DNA from: an uncultured Lactobacillaceae bacterium
GTDB lineage: Bacteria > Bacillota > Bacilli > Lactobacillales > Lactobacillaceae
Direction of reading: 5' to 3'
Length of the DNA stretch: 32,124 bases
Assembly (NCBI GenBank): GCA_945273735.1
Contig: CALYPJ010000014.1
Location: forward strand, 1 to 32,124
The stretch's first letter is position 1. Each line of letters begins with the position of its first letter. The translations under genes were made by a program, and so were the position numbers. Below are positions 22,209 through 30,624 of the stretch, piece by piece. The notes below the pieces were generated by a model that saw nothing but the letters and a program-made list of their open reading frames with translations, was not told the origin of the DNA and made no database searches.

Positions 22209-23889
22209 TAATTTTACTATTATTAATCATGTGGAGATGGATTTTCATCGAGGACTCAGTACAATAACTGGTGAAACTGGTGCAGGTAAATCGATTATTA
22301 TTGAAGCAATTAGTCAGTTAGCTGGAACAAAGAGTAGTCGTGACTTAATTCGCAAAGGTGCTAATAAAGCAGTTATTTTTGCGGAATTTTCCCATCTATC
22401 TCGTTTAGAAATTTCACAGTTATTAGCAACTAATGATATTGATTTTGATGGAGATTATTTGTCCATACAAAAGGAAATTAAAACTAATGGTCGAAGTATT
22501 GCACGAGTTAACGGTAGTGTAGTTAATGGATCTTTTTTAAAAGCACTTGGTAGTAATTTATTTAATATTGAAGAACAAACTAAACATCAACGATTGTTAA
22601 CAAATGATGATCAACGAAAGCTTTTAGATTCTTTTGCGGGTTCACAATTAAAACAAAAATTAGCACAATATCAGTCAGCTTTTAATAAATATAAGAAAAA
22701 AAGAATTCAAATTGCTTCAATTAAAAAGAAAAACCAGGATCTTAAAGAACGGTTAGATTATCTTAAATTTGCTAATCAAGAAATTAGTGAAATTAACCCT
22801 CGTCTTAATGAGGATCAGGATCTTGAAACTAAAAGGGTAAAATTAAGTAATTATGAAAAAATTTCTAATGCTTTACAACAAATTCAAGATTTAATTGTTC
22901 AAGATCAGGGAATTCAAGATTTATTAGGTAAAGCGCAACAAATTAGCAATGATATCGCTAATTATGGTTCCGATTATAAAAAAATTTTTGATGATTTAAA
23001 TTCTGCTGGATATGCGTTGAGTGATGCTTTAACTGCAGCAAGTAATGCTAGTGACGATTTCGATTTGGGAAATGAAAATGAATTAGATTTAGTGTTAGAT
23101 CGATTGAATAGTTTAGATCAATTAAAGAAAAAATATGGAGGCGACCTAGCCAGTGTTTTAACATATCAGAAAAAAGCACAAGCTGAAATTGAGTTTTCAC
23201 AAAATAGTGCTGTTTCTTTAAAAAAATTGGAAGAAAAAAGTCAACATTATTATGAATTAGCACATAATTTGGCAAACGAGTTAACCAGTTTGAGAAAAAC
23301 AGCATCTAGTAAATTAACACAATTAATTGAAAAAGAGTTAGTCACTTTAGGATTTCAGAATCCTCATTTTGAAATTCAATTTATTAATCAAGATCTACAA
23401 GAAAGTGGTCAGGATCAAATAACATATTTTGTCCAAACCAATGTTGGTGAACCTATAGCCCCTTTAGCTAATATTGCTTCAGGTGGTGAACTATCACGTA
23501 TTTTACTAGCGTTAAAAGCAATTTTCGCTCAATTTTTGAATCAGGTTATTTTTGTTTTTGACGAAATTGATACAGGAGTCAGTGGGCATGCAGCTCAAGC
23601 AATGGCAGATAAAATATATCAAATTGCACAAACAAATCAAGTCATTAGTATTACTCATTTACCTCAATTAGCCGCAATGAGTGACCATCAGTATTTAATT
23701 AAAAAAAATATTGTTAATGGGAGAACCGTTAGTTCAATTTGCTTATTAAATGAAAAGGAACAAATTGAGGCAATTGCTCAGATGTTAACAGGAACTAAAA
23801 TGACCGAAGTTACAAAATTACATGCTCAGGAAATGGTTAAATTGGCTCAAAAAGCTAAAATTAAGGATGGTAAAATTAATAGTGACTGA
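22186..23889 (+). CDS. recN: DNA repair protein RecN
   Basis: An SMC-like ATPase that acts early at double-strand breaks. In 567 residues: Walker A GETGAGKS (29-36), long coiled-coil arms (about 150-210 and 320-370), the ABC signature SGGELSRI (from Ser432) and Walker B FVFDEIDTG (Asp459). Length is normal. ATG 22186 is chosen over the GTG at 22177: AGGTG (22175-22179) is spaced for it and MLDTLTIDNFTIINHVE is the family N-terminus. Confidence 0.96.
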   Translation: MLDTLTIDNFTIINHVEMDFHRGLSTITGETGAGKSIIIEAISQLAGTKSSRDLIRKGANKAVIFAEFSHLSRLEISQLLATNDIDFDGDYLSIQKEIKTNGRSIARVNGSVVNGSFLKALGSNLFNIEEQTKHQRLLTNDDQRKLLDSFAGSQLKQKLAQYQSAFNKYKKKRIQIASIKKKNQDLKERLDYLKFANQEISEINPRLNEDQDLETKRVKLSNYEKISNALQQIQDLIVQDQGIQDLLGKAQQISNDIANYGSDYKKIFDDLNSAGYALSDALTAASNASDDFDLGNENELDLVLDRLNSLDQLKKKYGGDLASVLTYQKKAQAEIEFSQNSAVSLKKLEEKSQHYYELAHNLANELTSLRKTASSKLTQLIEKELVTLGFQNPHFEIQFINQDLQESGQDQITYFVQTNVGEPIAPLANIASGGELSRILLALKAIFAQFLNQVIFVFDEIDTGVSGHAAQAMADKIYQIAQTNQVISITHLPQLAAMSDHQYLIKKNIVNGRTVSSICLLNEKEQIEAIAQMLTGTKMTEVTKLHAQEMVKLAQKAKIKDGKINSD

Positions 23890-24106
23890 AATTAAATTTG
23901 AAATTATTGAACAAATAAAAAAATTATCAACTAATTCTAAAAATGGTTGGTCTAAAGAATTAAATTTAGTTTCTTGGAATGACGCTGCTCCTAAATATGA
24001 TCTTCGAAATTGGAGTGCCGATCATAAAAAAATGGGACGCGGAATTACTCTAACTAAAGATGAGTTACAAATTTTACTTACTACAGAACTAGGTTCCTCC
24101 TCTTGA
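23882..24106 (+). CDS. YdbC family PC4-like single-stranded DNA-binding protein
   Basis: About 74 residues with the YdbC/DUF2128 pattern: FEIIEQIKKLSTNSKNGWSK, ELNLVSWNDAAPKYDLRNW, HKKMGRGITLTKDEL. The Lactococcus YdbC structure showed a PC4-like dimer that binds single-stranded DNA. The start is uncertain. GTG 23882 overlaps the recN stop by 8 bases, with AAGGA about 14 bases upstream. ATG 23867 is in frame but lacks a site. Its place between recN and gmk suggests co-transcription with DNA repair, but that need not mean shared function. Confidence 0.85.
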   Translation: MTEIKFEIIEQIKKLSTNSKNGWSKELNLVSWNDAAPKYDLRNWSADHKKMGRGITLTKDELQILLTTELGSSS

Positions 24107-24163
24107 AAAAATTGTAATTTTATAGCACAATTATTTCAAATTAGGTGGGAGAAAATTTATTTC

Positions 24164-24799
24164 ATGGCAAAAGGAATGCTTATTGTTTTATCCGGCCCTT
24201 CTGGTGTTGGTAAAGGAACAGTTCGACAAGAATTGACTCGACGTAATTCCGGGCAATTTGTTTACTCAGTTTCGATGACAACCCGAAAGAAGCGGCCCGG
24301 AGAAGTTGAAGGAGTTGATTATTTTTTCACAAGTGTAGCTGAATTTAAACATGCCGTCCAAAGTAATCAAATGTTAGAATATAATCAATATGTAGGGCAT
24401 TATTATGGAACTCCACGACAATATGTTGAGAAAACGATTAATCAGGGGAAGGATATTTTTCTAGAGATTGATGTTGGGGGAGCTATACAGGTAAAAGAGA
24501 AGATGCCCGAAGGGGTATTTATTTTTTTAACGCCACCCGATTTAAAAGCTTTAAGAATGCGTATTACTGGGAGAGGAACTGATTCAGCTACTGTTATTGA
24601 TCGAAGAATGGCGCAAGCTGTCAATGAGATAAATTTAATGAAAGAATATGATTATGCTGTTGTCAATGATCAGGTTACTAAAGCAGCTGATCGAATTGAG
24701 AAAATTATTGAAAGTGAACACTTAAAAGTAAAAAGAGTAATGAAAGACTATGAGAAAGTCTTAGGAGTAAAACATGATTACGAAACCAATCATCGATGA
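24164..24799 (+). CDS. gmk: Guanylate kinase
   Basis: Phosphorylates GMP to GDP with ATP. The 211 residues contain the P-loop [15 protein letters not shown], the GMP-binding [37 protein letters not shown] and [20 protein letters not shown]. Length is normal. GGTGGGAG (24142-24149) lies 14 bases before the ATG, a long gap, but [14 protein letters not shown] is the expected N-terminus. The 3' end overlaps rpoZ by 26 bases. Confidence 0.97.
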   Translation: MAKGMLIVLSGPSGVGKGTVRQELTRRNSGQFVYSVSMTTRKKRPGEVEGVDYFFTSVAEFKHAVQSNQMLEYNQYVGHYYGTPRQYVEKTINQGKDIFLEIDVGGAIQVKEKMPEGVFIFLTPPDLKALRMRITGRGTDSATVIDRRMAQAVNEINLMKEYDYAVVNDQVTKAADRIEKIIESEHLKVKRVMKDYEKVLGVKHDYETNHR

Positions 24800-24986
24800 T
24801 TTATTAGATCGGGTACCATCTCGTTATTCATTAGCAGTTTTAGCAGCAAAAAGAGCCCATCAATTAGAGGATGGTTTTACCAAAGCTTTAGATCACTATG
24901 ATTCTGAAAAGTCAGTGGGTCAAGCTTTGGAAGAAATTGATGCGGGTAAAATTAAAATTGAAAATAAAGAGGAGCTTAAAGTTTAA
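24774..24986 (+). CDS. rpoZ: RNA polymerase omega subunit
   Basis: A 70-residue subunit that clamps the beta' subunit and aids RNA polymerase assembly. It shows the family core [30 protein letters not shown] and [16 protein letters not shown]. It begins inside gmk (26-base overlap, AGGAG near 24764-24768), the usual gmk-rpoZ pair. A terminator follows at 25034. Confidence 0.96.
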   Translation: MITKPIIDDLLDRVPSRYSLAVLAAKRAHQLEDGFTKALDHYDSEKSVGQALEEIDAGKIKIENKEELKV

Positions 24987-25033
24987 AATTTGAGCTTAAA
25001 TGGAATATTAAGTTGATATTAATTAATGACTAT

Positions 25034-25086
25034 TAGACGGTTAATCACTACGAAAGTTTAAGTAGAATTGAGCGTCTACTTTTTTT
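25034..25086 (+). terminator. Long hairpin terminator after rpoZ
   Basis: TAGACG (25034-25039) pairs with CGTCTA (25073-25078). The stem continues through TTAAT against ATTGA with a G-G mismatch, and an inner CTAC/GTAG helix follows. CTTTTTTT closes it. It separates the argR-rpoZ unit from priA, so priA onwards must have its own promoter or rely on read-through. Confidence 0.8.
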
Positions 25087-25137
25087 AAAAGTCTAATTAA
25101 ATTAATATTGATACTACGAAAGGAATTGATTAAGTAT

Positions 25138-27552
25138 TTGAATTTCAAATCTGATTTAGTCAAAAATGAAACTAAGATTGCTAAAGTGATTGTTGATGTT
25201 CCAACGCGTCAAACTGATCGATTCTTTGATTATTTCATACCCCCTGAGTTAGAAGTACAGCCAGGCATGCGAGTTATTGTTGAATTTGGTCAACGCCAGG
25301 TTACGGGGTTTATCGTAAATATTGTTACAAAAACTGATTTTCAAGGAAAATTAAAGCCTATTAAAAAATTAATTGATGAAAATCCTGTTTTAAATGAAGA
25401 GCAACTTAAATTAGCTATCTTTTTAGCAGGAAAATACTTTACTTTTGTTGTTTCTGATTTGTGGTTAATGCTACCTACAATGTTAAAAGGGAAAACCACA
25501 AAATTTTTAGTTGCAAAAAAGAAACTTACCGATACTAATTTAGTTTCATTATTAAGTAATGGGCCTGTTAAATATGAAACATCAAGATTTTCTTCTGAAG
25601 AATTAAAAGCAATAAAAATTGCCATTGCTCAAGGCCAAGTTGAGATTATTTATGCGCAATCTCGAAAGATTACAAAAAAATATGAAGAAATAATAGATTT
25701 TGATTTAACGCCATCTCAAATTACAAATGAAATTGCTCATTTATCTAAGAATAATAAGTATGAACGCTTATTTTGGGAAAAAGTTAGTAAATTACAAAGT
25801 CCTTTACGCCTGTCACATATAACTAAAAAATATCAAATTCCTCGCAGAGTTCTTAACAAATTAGTTGAAAAAAAATTGATTACAATAAAAAAAGTTGAAA
25901 AATACCGGGATCCCTTATCTGAGCAAAATAAAGAAAAATCTGTTAAGTTTGAGCATACTTTAGAACAAAAAAAAGCTATTTTTGAGGTTAGTCGGCAGTT
26001 AAATCAATCACAAGTTTTTTTGATTGAGGGAATCACGGGAAGTGGAAAAACCGAAATTTATCGAGCTTTAAGTAAAAAGGTTATTGATCAGGGGCAACAA
26101 GTTATTATTTTAGTACCTGAAATTGCCTTAACGCCTCAAATGATTTCCTTTTTTCAACAATCATTTGGAAATCGCATTGCGGTTTGGCATAGTCGATTAT
26201 CCCAAGGAGAACAGTATGATGAATGGCGAAAAATAAAAAATAATGAAATAGATTTAGTTTTAGGAGTACGTTCGGCAATTTTTGCTCCTCTGAAAAAATT
26301 AGGTTTAGTTATAGTTGATGAGGAGCATGAGAGTTCTTATCGACAAATTGAAAATCCACAATATGATGCAAGAGATGTTGCTCAATGGCGAGGAAAATAT
26401 CATCAATGTCCGGTTATTTTTGGTTCTGCTACTCCAACGTTAACTACGAGAGCTAAAGCTCAAAAAGGTCAATATCAGTTAATTAAGTTGACTCATCGAG
26501 TCAACGAAAATGGCCATTTACCTCAGGTTCAAATTATTGATTTACGTGATGTTACAAATCATTCTGCAGGATTGATCTTTTCTAACCCTTTAAAAGATGC
26601 TATTTTAAATTGTTATCAAAAACATGAACAAGCTATTCTTTTTTTGAATCGAAGAGGTTATGCTAATTTTATGGAGTGTCGTAATTGTGGATATACTTTT
26701 AATTGTCCTAATTGTGATGTTTCATTGACCCTTCATTTAAAGCAACACCAATTGATTTGTCACTATTGTGGTTATAAACAAACAATTCCTGTGTTTTGTC
26801 CTCAATGTCATCAAAAAGACATACGTAGTTTTGGTGAAGGAACTGAAAAAGTAGAATTGGCCCTTAAAGAACTCAATCCCGAAATTCGAACTCTCCGTAT
26901 GGATAAAGATACTACCAGGCGTAAAGGGAGCTATCAAAAAATTATTAAATCTTTTGAACAACATTGTGCTGATGTTTTAGTGGGAACTCAAAGTGTTGCT
27001 AAGGGGCTAAATTTTCCTGAAGTTACTTTGGTTGGAGTCTTAAATGCTGATATCAGTTTGAATCGACCGGAATTTGATTCGAGTGAAGTTACATTTGATT
27101 TGTTAACGCAAGTTGCCGGGCGTGCAGGACGTGGTAAAGTAGCAGGTCAAGTTATTATTCAAACTTATAATCCTAATCATTATGCGATTCAAGATGCTAA
27201 AAATCAGAATTATGAATGGTTTTTTCGCCAGGAAATGTATATTCGTCATTTGCATGGGTATTTACCTTATTTTTACACGATCTTTATTAAAGTGACTAGT
27301 AAAAAAGAAATGTTAGCTTTAAAGCTTGCAATCCAAATTAAAGATTTTTTACAGCAAGAGAAGAATCAAATAACTCAAATTTTAGGTCCGGCCCCTTATT
27401 ATATTAAACGAATTAATAATGAGTATTCTTATCAATTAGCTTTGAAGTATAAAAATGATCCGTCAATGTTAAAGGCTTTAAGAAAAGTAATGCAATTAAC
27501 TCAAAAAAAAGCATCACAAGTAAAAATACAAATTAGCCACCTTACACGTTAG
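25138..27552 (+). CDS. priA: Primosomal protein N' (PriA helicase)
   Basis: A superfamily 2 helicase that restarts stalled replication forks. The frame holds KIAKVIVDVPTRQTDRFFDY (N-terminal DNA-binding domain), the Walker A GITGSGKTEIYR (Lys304), DEEH (394-397), a zinc-binding block of paired Cys (CRNCGY, CPNCD, CHYCGY, CPQCHQ, from Cys514), and C-terminal helicase motifs TQSVAKGLNFPEVTLV and QVAGRAGRGKVAGQVI. The start is uncertain: the frame is open from TTG 25108. TTG 25138 is chosen because AAAGGA (25119-25124) lies upstream of it and excess N-terminal residues are unusual. The spacing of 13 bases is long. The length is about 804 residues, normal for PriA. Confidence 0.93.
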   Translation: MNFKSDLVKNETKIAKVIVDVPTRQTDRFFDYFIPPELEVQPGMRVIVEFGQRQVTGFIVNIVTKTDFQGKLKPIKKLIDENPVLNEEQLKLAIFLAGKYFTFVVSDLWLMLPTMLKGKTTKFLVAKKKLTDTNLVSLLSNGPVKYETSRFSSEELKAIKIAIAQGQVEIIYAQSRKITKKYEEIIDFDLTPSQITNEIAHLSKNNKYERLFWEKVSKLQSPLRLSHITKKYQIPRRVLNKLVEKKLITIKKVEKYRDPLSEQNKEKSVKFEHTLEQKKAIFEVSRQLNQSQVFLIEGITGSGKTEIYRALSKKVIDQGQQVIILVPEIALTPQMISFFQQSFGNRIAVWHSRLSQGEQYDEWRKIKNNEIDLVLGVRSAIFAPLKKLGLVIVDEEHESSYRQIENPQYDARDVAQWRGKYHQCPVIFGSATPTLTTRAKAQKGQYQLIKLTHRVNENGHLPQVQIIDLRDVTNHSAGLIFSNPLKDAILNCYQKHEQAILFLNRRGYANFMECRNCGYTFNCPNCDVSLTLHLKQHQLICHYCGYKQTIPVFCPQCHQKDIRSFGEGTEKVELALKELNPEIRTLRMDKDTTRRKGSYQKIIKSFEQHCADVLVGTQSVAKGLNFPEVTLVGVLNADISLNRPEFDSSEVTFDLLTQVAGRAGRGKVAGQVIIQTYNPNHYAIQDAKNQNYEWFFRQEMYIRHLHGYLPYFYTIFIKVTSKKEMLALKLAIQIKDFLQQEKNQITQILGPAPYYIKRINNEYSYQLALKYKNDPSMLKALRKVMQLTQKKASQVKIQISHLTR

Positions 27553-27584
27553 TTTGCTTATAAAAATGAAAGGTTTGATTTTTT

Positions 27585-28541
27585 ATGAAAAAAATAGTAT
27601 TTTTGGGAACTCCCACCTTTGCTGTTAAAGTTTTAGCAGCACTAGTTAGCGGTGATTATCAAATTGTTGCGGTGGTAACTCAGCCTGATAAAGCTGTTGG
27701 TCGAAAGAAACGTTTAACAGCAAGTCCAGTCAAGAACTTTGCTCAAAAAAATGATTTACCTGTTTTGCAACCTAGAAAGTTAAGTGGAAGTATTGAAGAA
27801 TCGCAAATTATTGCTGCAAAACCAGATTTAATAATTACTGCAGCTTTTGGACAATTTTTATCAAACGAATTATTAGCAAGTGCAAAAATTGCAGCAATTA
27901 ATTTTCATGCTTCTTTATTACCTAAATATCGAGGAGCTGCACCAATTCAAGGAGCTTTACGCGATGGAGCTAATTTTTCCGGCATTACTATTATGGAAAT
28001 GGTTGCTAAAATGGATGCAGGGGATATTTTCTTTCAAGAGAAAATTGCAATTGATCCTGAAGATAATCTAGAAAGTTTAACTGAAAAGCTTAGTAATTTA
28101 GCTCAAAAAATGGCGGTTAAAGATTTACCACTTTTAATTAAAGGTGAATTTAAACGTCAAATTCAAGACCCTAAATTAGTAACTTTTGCACCTTCAATTA
28201 AACCAGAAGATGAACAATTAAATTTTCAGCAAGATAGCAATCAAATCATAAATCAAATTCGGTCATTATCACCAAATCCGGGAGCTTACTTTTTACACCA
28301 AGGAGAGAGAATTAAAATTTTTAAGGCTGAAATTATGAATACTAAAATTGATGGTATCCCGGGAAGTATCTATTTAAAAAACAAAAAACAGTTAGGTATA
28401 ATTGCTGGTGATCATAAAGGAATTTTAATTTCTCAGTTGCAAATCCAAGGGGGAAAACCATTATTGATTCAAGATTTTTTAAATGGTGTTGGCAGATCAT
28501 TAAAAATAGGAGATCAGTTTGTCACAACTACAACCGCTTAA
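27585..28541 (+). CDS. fmt: Methionyl-tRNA formyltransferase
   Basis: Formylates Met on initiator tRNA using 10-formyltetrahydrofolate. The 318 residues show VFLGTPTFAVKVLAAL, VVTQPDKAVGRKK, INFHASLLPKYRGAAPIQ (catalytic Asn/His) and MDAGDIF, then an OB-fold C-terminal domain. It follows priA by 32 bases. The peptide deformylase gene (def), which sits before fmt in Bacillus, is not here. The end overlaps rsmB by 23 bases. Confidence 0.97.
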   Translation: MKKIVFLGTPTFAVKVLAALVSGDYQIVAVVTQPDKAVGRKKRLTASPVKNFAQKNDLPVLQPRKLSGSIEESQIIAAKPDLIITAAFGQFLSNELLASAKIAAINFHASLLPKYRGAAPIQGALRDGANFSGITIMEMVAKMDAGDIFFQEKIAIDPEDNLESLTEKLSNLAQKMAVKDLPLLIKGEFKRQIQDPKLVTFAPSIKPEDEQLNFQQDSNQIINQIRSLSPNPGAYFLHQGERIKIFKAEIMNTKIDGIPGSIYLKNKKQLGIIAGDHKGILISQLQIQGGKPLLIQDFLNGVGRSLKIGDQFVTTTTA

Positions 28542-29868
28542 ACATAGTGTACGTTATGTAAGCTTTTTAGCATTAAAAGAAATTTTACAGAAACATCAAT
28601 TTTCAAATACAGTAATAAATTATTATTTAAATAGAGAAAGTTTTTCAATAGTTGATCGAAAACTTTTTACTAATTTGGTTTATGGTGTTACTTTTAATGA
28701 TTTGCGATTAAATTATGAATTAACACCATTCTTAAAAATAAAAAATACTGATTTTAATGTTCTTTTAATTATTAAAATTGCAATTTTTCAAATGTTTTAT
28801 TTAGAAAAAATTCCAGATTACGCAGCAATTAATGAAGCTATTAAAATTACTAAAATAGAAGTCCCTAAGGCTAGTAAATTTGTTACTGCTGTTTTGCATC
28901 AAGCACGAAGAAAGGGGTTATTAGCTGTAAGTCAAATAGTGGATCCAAAAAAGAAATTAGCAATAACCTACAGTTGTCCTAATTGGCTTATAGATAAATT
29001 AAATCAACAGTTAGGCTTACAAAAAACTAAGAAAATACTAGAATCATTAATTGAAAAACCACGCTTGAGTTTGCGGGTTAATACTACTAAAATTTCTCGT
29101 CAAGATTTATTTGAACAATTAAGCCAAAAATTCCCAGATAACTTTTCCTTAAGTCGAATTTCTCCAGTAGGAATTATTGCTAGACGAGGGGAATTAATGA
29201 AAACTTCAGAATTTAAATCAGGATTTTATACTATTCAAGATGAATCAAGTCAATTAGTCGCGCCAAATTTAGAAATTAAACCTAATGATATTGTTTTGGA
29301 TGCTTGTGCGGCTCCAGGTGGGAAGACAACACATATAGCCCAATATTTAGATGCAAAAGCAGGAGGTGTGGTTCACGCCTTTGATCTTAGCTCAAATAAA
29401 GTGTCATTAATTAAAGAAAATGTGCAAAGATTAGGACTTCAAAATTTAGTAAAAGTTCATCAAAAAAACATTTTAGATTTAAATCAGATCCTACCAAGAA
29501 CAAAGTTTGATAAAATTTTAGTTGATGCTCCTTGTACTGGATTTGGCTTGTTAAGGCGTAAACCCGAGGTAAAATATAATCATCAGAGATCTGATATAAT
29601 AAAAACTAAACGGCTTCAATTAAGTATTTTAAAAGCCGTTGCTCCTTTCTTAAAAGTCGGAGGACTAATGCTGTATAGTACGTGTACTATTTTTGGGGAA
29701 GAGACTCAGGAAGTAGTAGTTGAATTTTTGAAACAACATTCAAATTTTACGTTGATAAATCTTAGTTTGAATCCAAAGAAAATAAAAAAACCAATGCTCC
29801 AAATTTATCCTGATGATTATCTGACGGACGGCTTTTTTATTTCTTTATTGCAAAAAGAAGAAGCATAG
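28519..29868 (+). CDS. rsmB: 16S rRNA (cytosine-967-C5)-methyltransferase
   Basis: A SAM-dependent m5C methyltransferase. The 449 residues start with a NusB-like domain (about 5-130), then motif I LDACAAPGGKTTHIA (from Leu260), VDAPCTGFG with Cys339 and YSTCTIF with the catalytic Cys389. The start is TTG, set by AGGAGA at 28508-28513, and lies 23 bases inside fmt. The fmt-rsmB-stp-stkP order is standard in Firmicutes. Confidence 0.96.
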   Translation: MSQLQPLKHSVRYVSFLALKEILQKHQFSNTVINYYLNRESFSIVDRKLFTNLVYGVTFNDLRLNYELTPFLKIKNTDFNVLLIIKIAIFQMFYLEKIPDYAAINEAIKITKIEVPKASKFVTAVLHQARRKGLLAVSQIVDPKKKLAITYSCPNWLIDKLNQQLGLQKTKKILESLIEKPRLSLRVNTTKISRQDLFEQLSQKFPDNFSLSRISPVGIIARRGELMKTSEFKSGFYTIQDESSQLVAPNLEIKPNDIVLDACAAPGGKTTHIAQYLDAKAGGVVHAFDLSSNKVSLIKENVQRLGLQNLVKVHQKNILDLNQILPRTKFDKILVDAPCTGFGLLRRKPEVKYNHQRSDIIKTKRLQLSILKAVAPFLKVGGLMLYSTCTIFGEETQEVVVEFLKQHSNFTLINLSLNPKKIKKPMLQIYPDDYLTDGFFISLLQKEEA

Positions 29869-29874
29869 AAGAAT

Positions 29875-30624
29875 ATGGAATTTTTTCAAAAGACCGATAT
29901 TGGTTTGAAGAGAGAAAATAATGAAGATGCTATTGGAGTATTTTATAATCAAACCGAAGAAGCCCTCGCTGTTATTGCGGATGGAATGGGAGGACATCTA
30001 GGTGGTGATGTTGCTTCAAAAATTGCTTTAACTAAAATAGGAACGCATTTTAAAAAAACATCTGACCTAAAAGCTGATGAGTTTATTAATTGGATTGATG
30101 AAGAATTGATTCGTGTTAATGACTTCATTATGGAAAAGTCGCAAAATGATCCCAAGCTTTATCGGATGGGGACAACTTTTGTAGGGGCATTTTTAAGCTC
30201 TGATCAAAAAATTGTTTATGCTAATTTGGGGGATACAAGGGGTTATCTTTTTAAGGATGGAAATTTAAAACAAATTACAATAGATCAAACTTTAGTCAAT
30301 GAATTATTAAATAATGGAGAGCTTAGCCCTCAAGAAGCCGCAAACTTTCCTAATAAAAATATCATTACTAGTACTTTAGGAGTCGATAAAAAAGTTGACC
30401 CAATTTATCGAACAGTTAATTTAACGGGTAAGGAAATGATCCTTTTAAATAGTGATGGTCTAAGTGATATGGTTAGTGATGAATTTATTGCCAATAAATT
30501 AGCTTCTAGTGAAAATCCTCAAAATAAAGTTGATGAATTAGTTCAAGAAGCAAAAAAGAATGGTGGTATTGATAATATTTCGTTGATTTTAGGCACTAAT
30601 CTTAAAAGGAGTGATCAAGCATGA
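29875..30624 (+). CDS. stp: PP2C-type Ser/Thr protein phosphatase
   Basis: A manganese-dependent PPM phosphatase that reverses StkP/PrkC phosphorylation. The 249 residues contain the metal-binding motifs in order: RENNEDAIGV, IADGMGGHLGGDVASKIA, YANLGDTRGYLF, LLNSDGLSDMV and GGIDNISLIL. Length is normal. It begins 6 bases after rsmB and its TGA overlaps the kinase ATG by 4 bases, giving coupled synthesis of the antagonists. Confidence 0.96.
   Translation: MEFFQKTDIGLKRENNEDAIGVFYNQTEEALAVIADGMGGHLGGDVASKIALTKIGTHFKKTSDLKADEFINWIDEELIRVNDFIMEKSQNDPKLYRMGTTFVGAFLSSDQKIVYANLGDTRGYLFKDGNLKQITIDQTLVNELLNNGELSPQEAANFPNKNIITSTLGVDKKVDPIYRTVNLTGKEMILLNSDGLSDMVSDEFIANKLASSENPQNKVDELVQEAKKNGGIDNISLILGTNLKRSDQA

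Noticed and set aside
23048-23305. Minus-strand 85-codon frame inside recN
   Set aside because: Antisense to the coiled-coil region of RecN; low-complexity residue pattern and no start signal.
26737-26964. Minus-strand 75-codon frame inside priA
   Set aside because: Antisense to the zinc-binding region of PriA, which is clearly coding in the plus frame.
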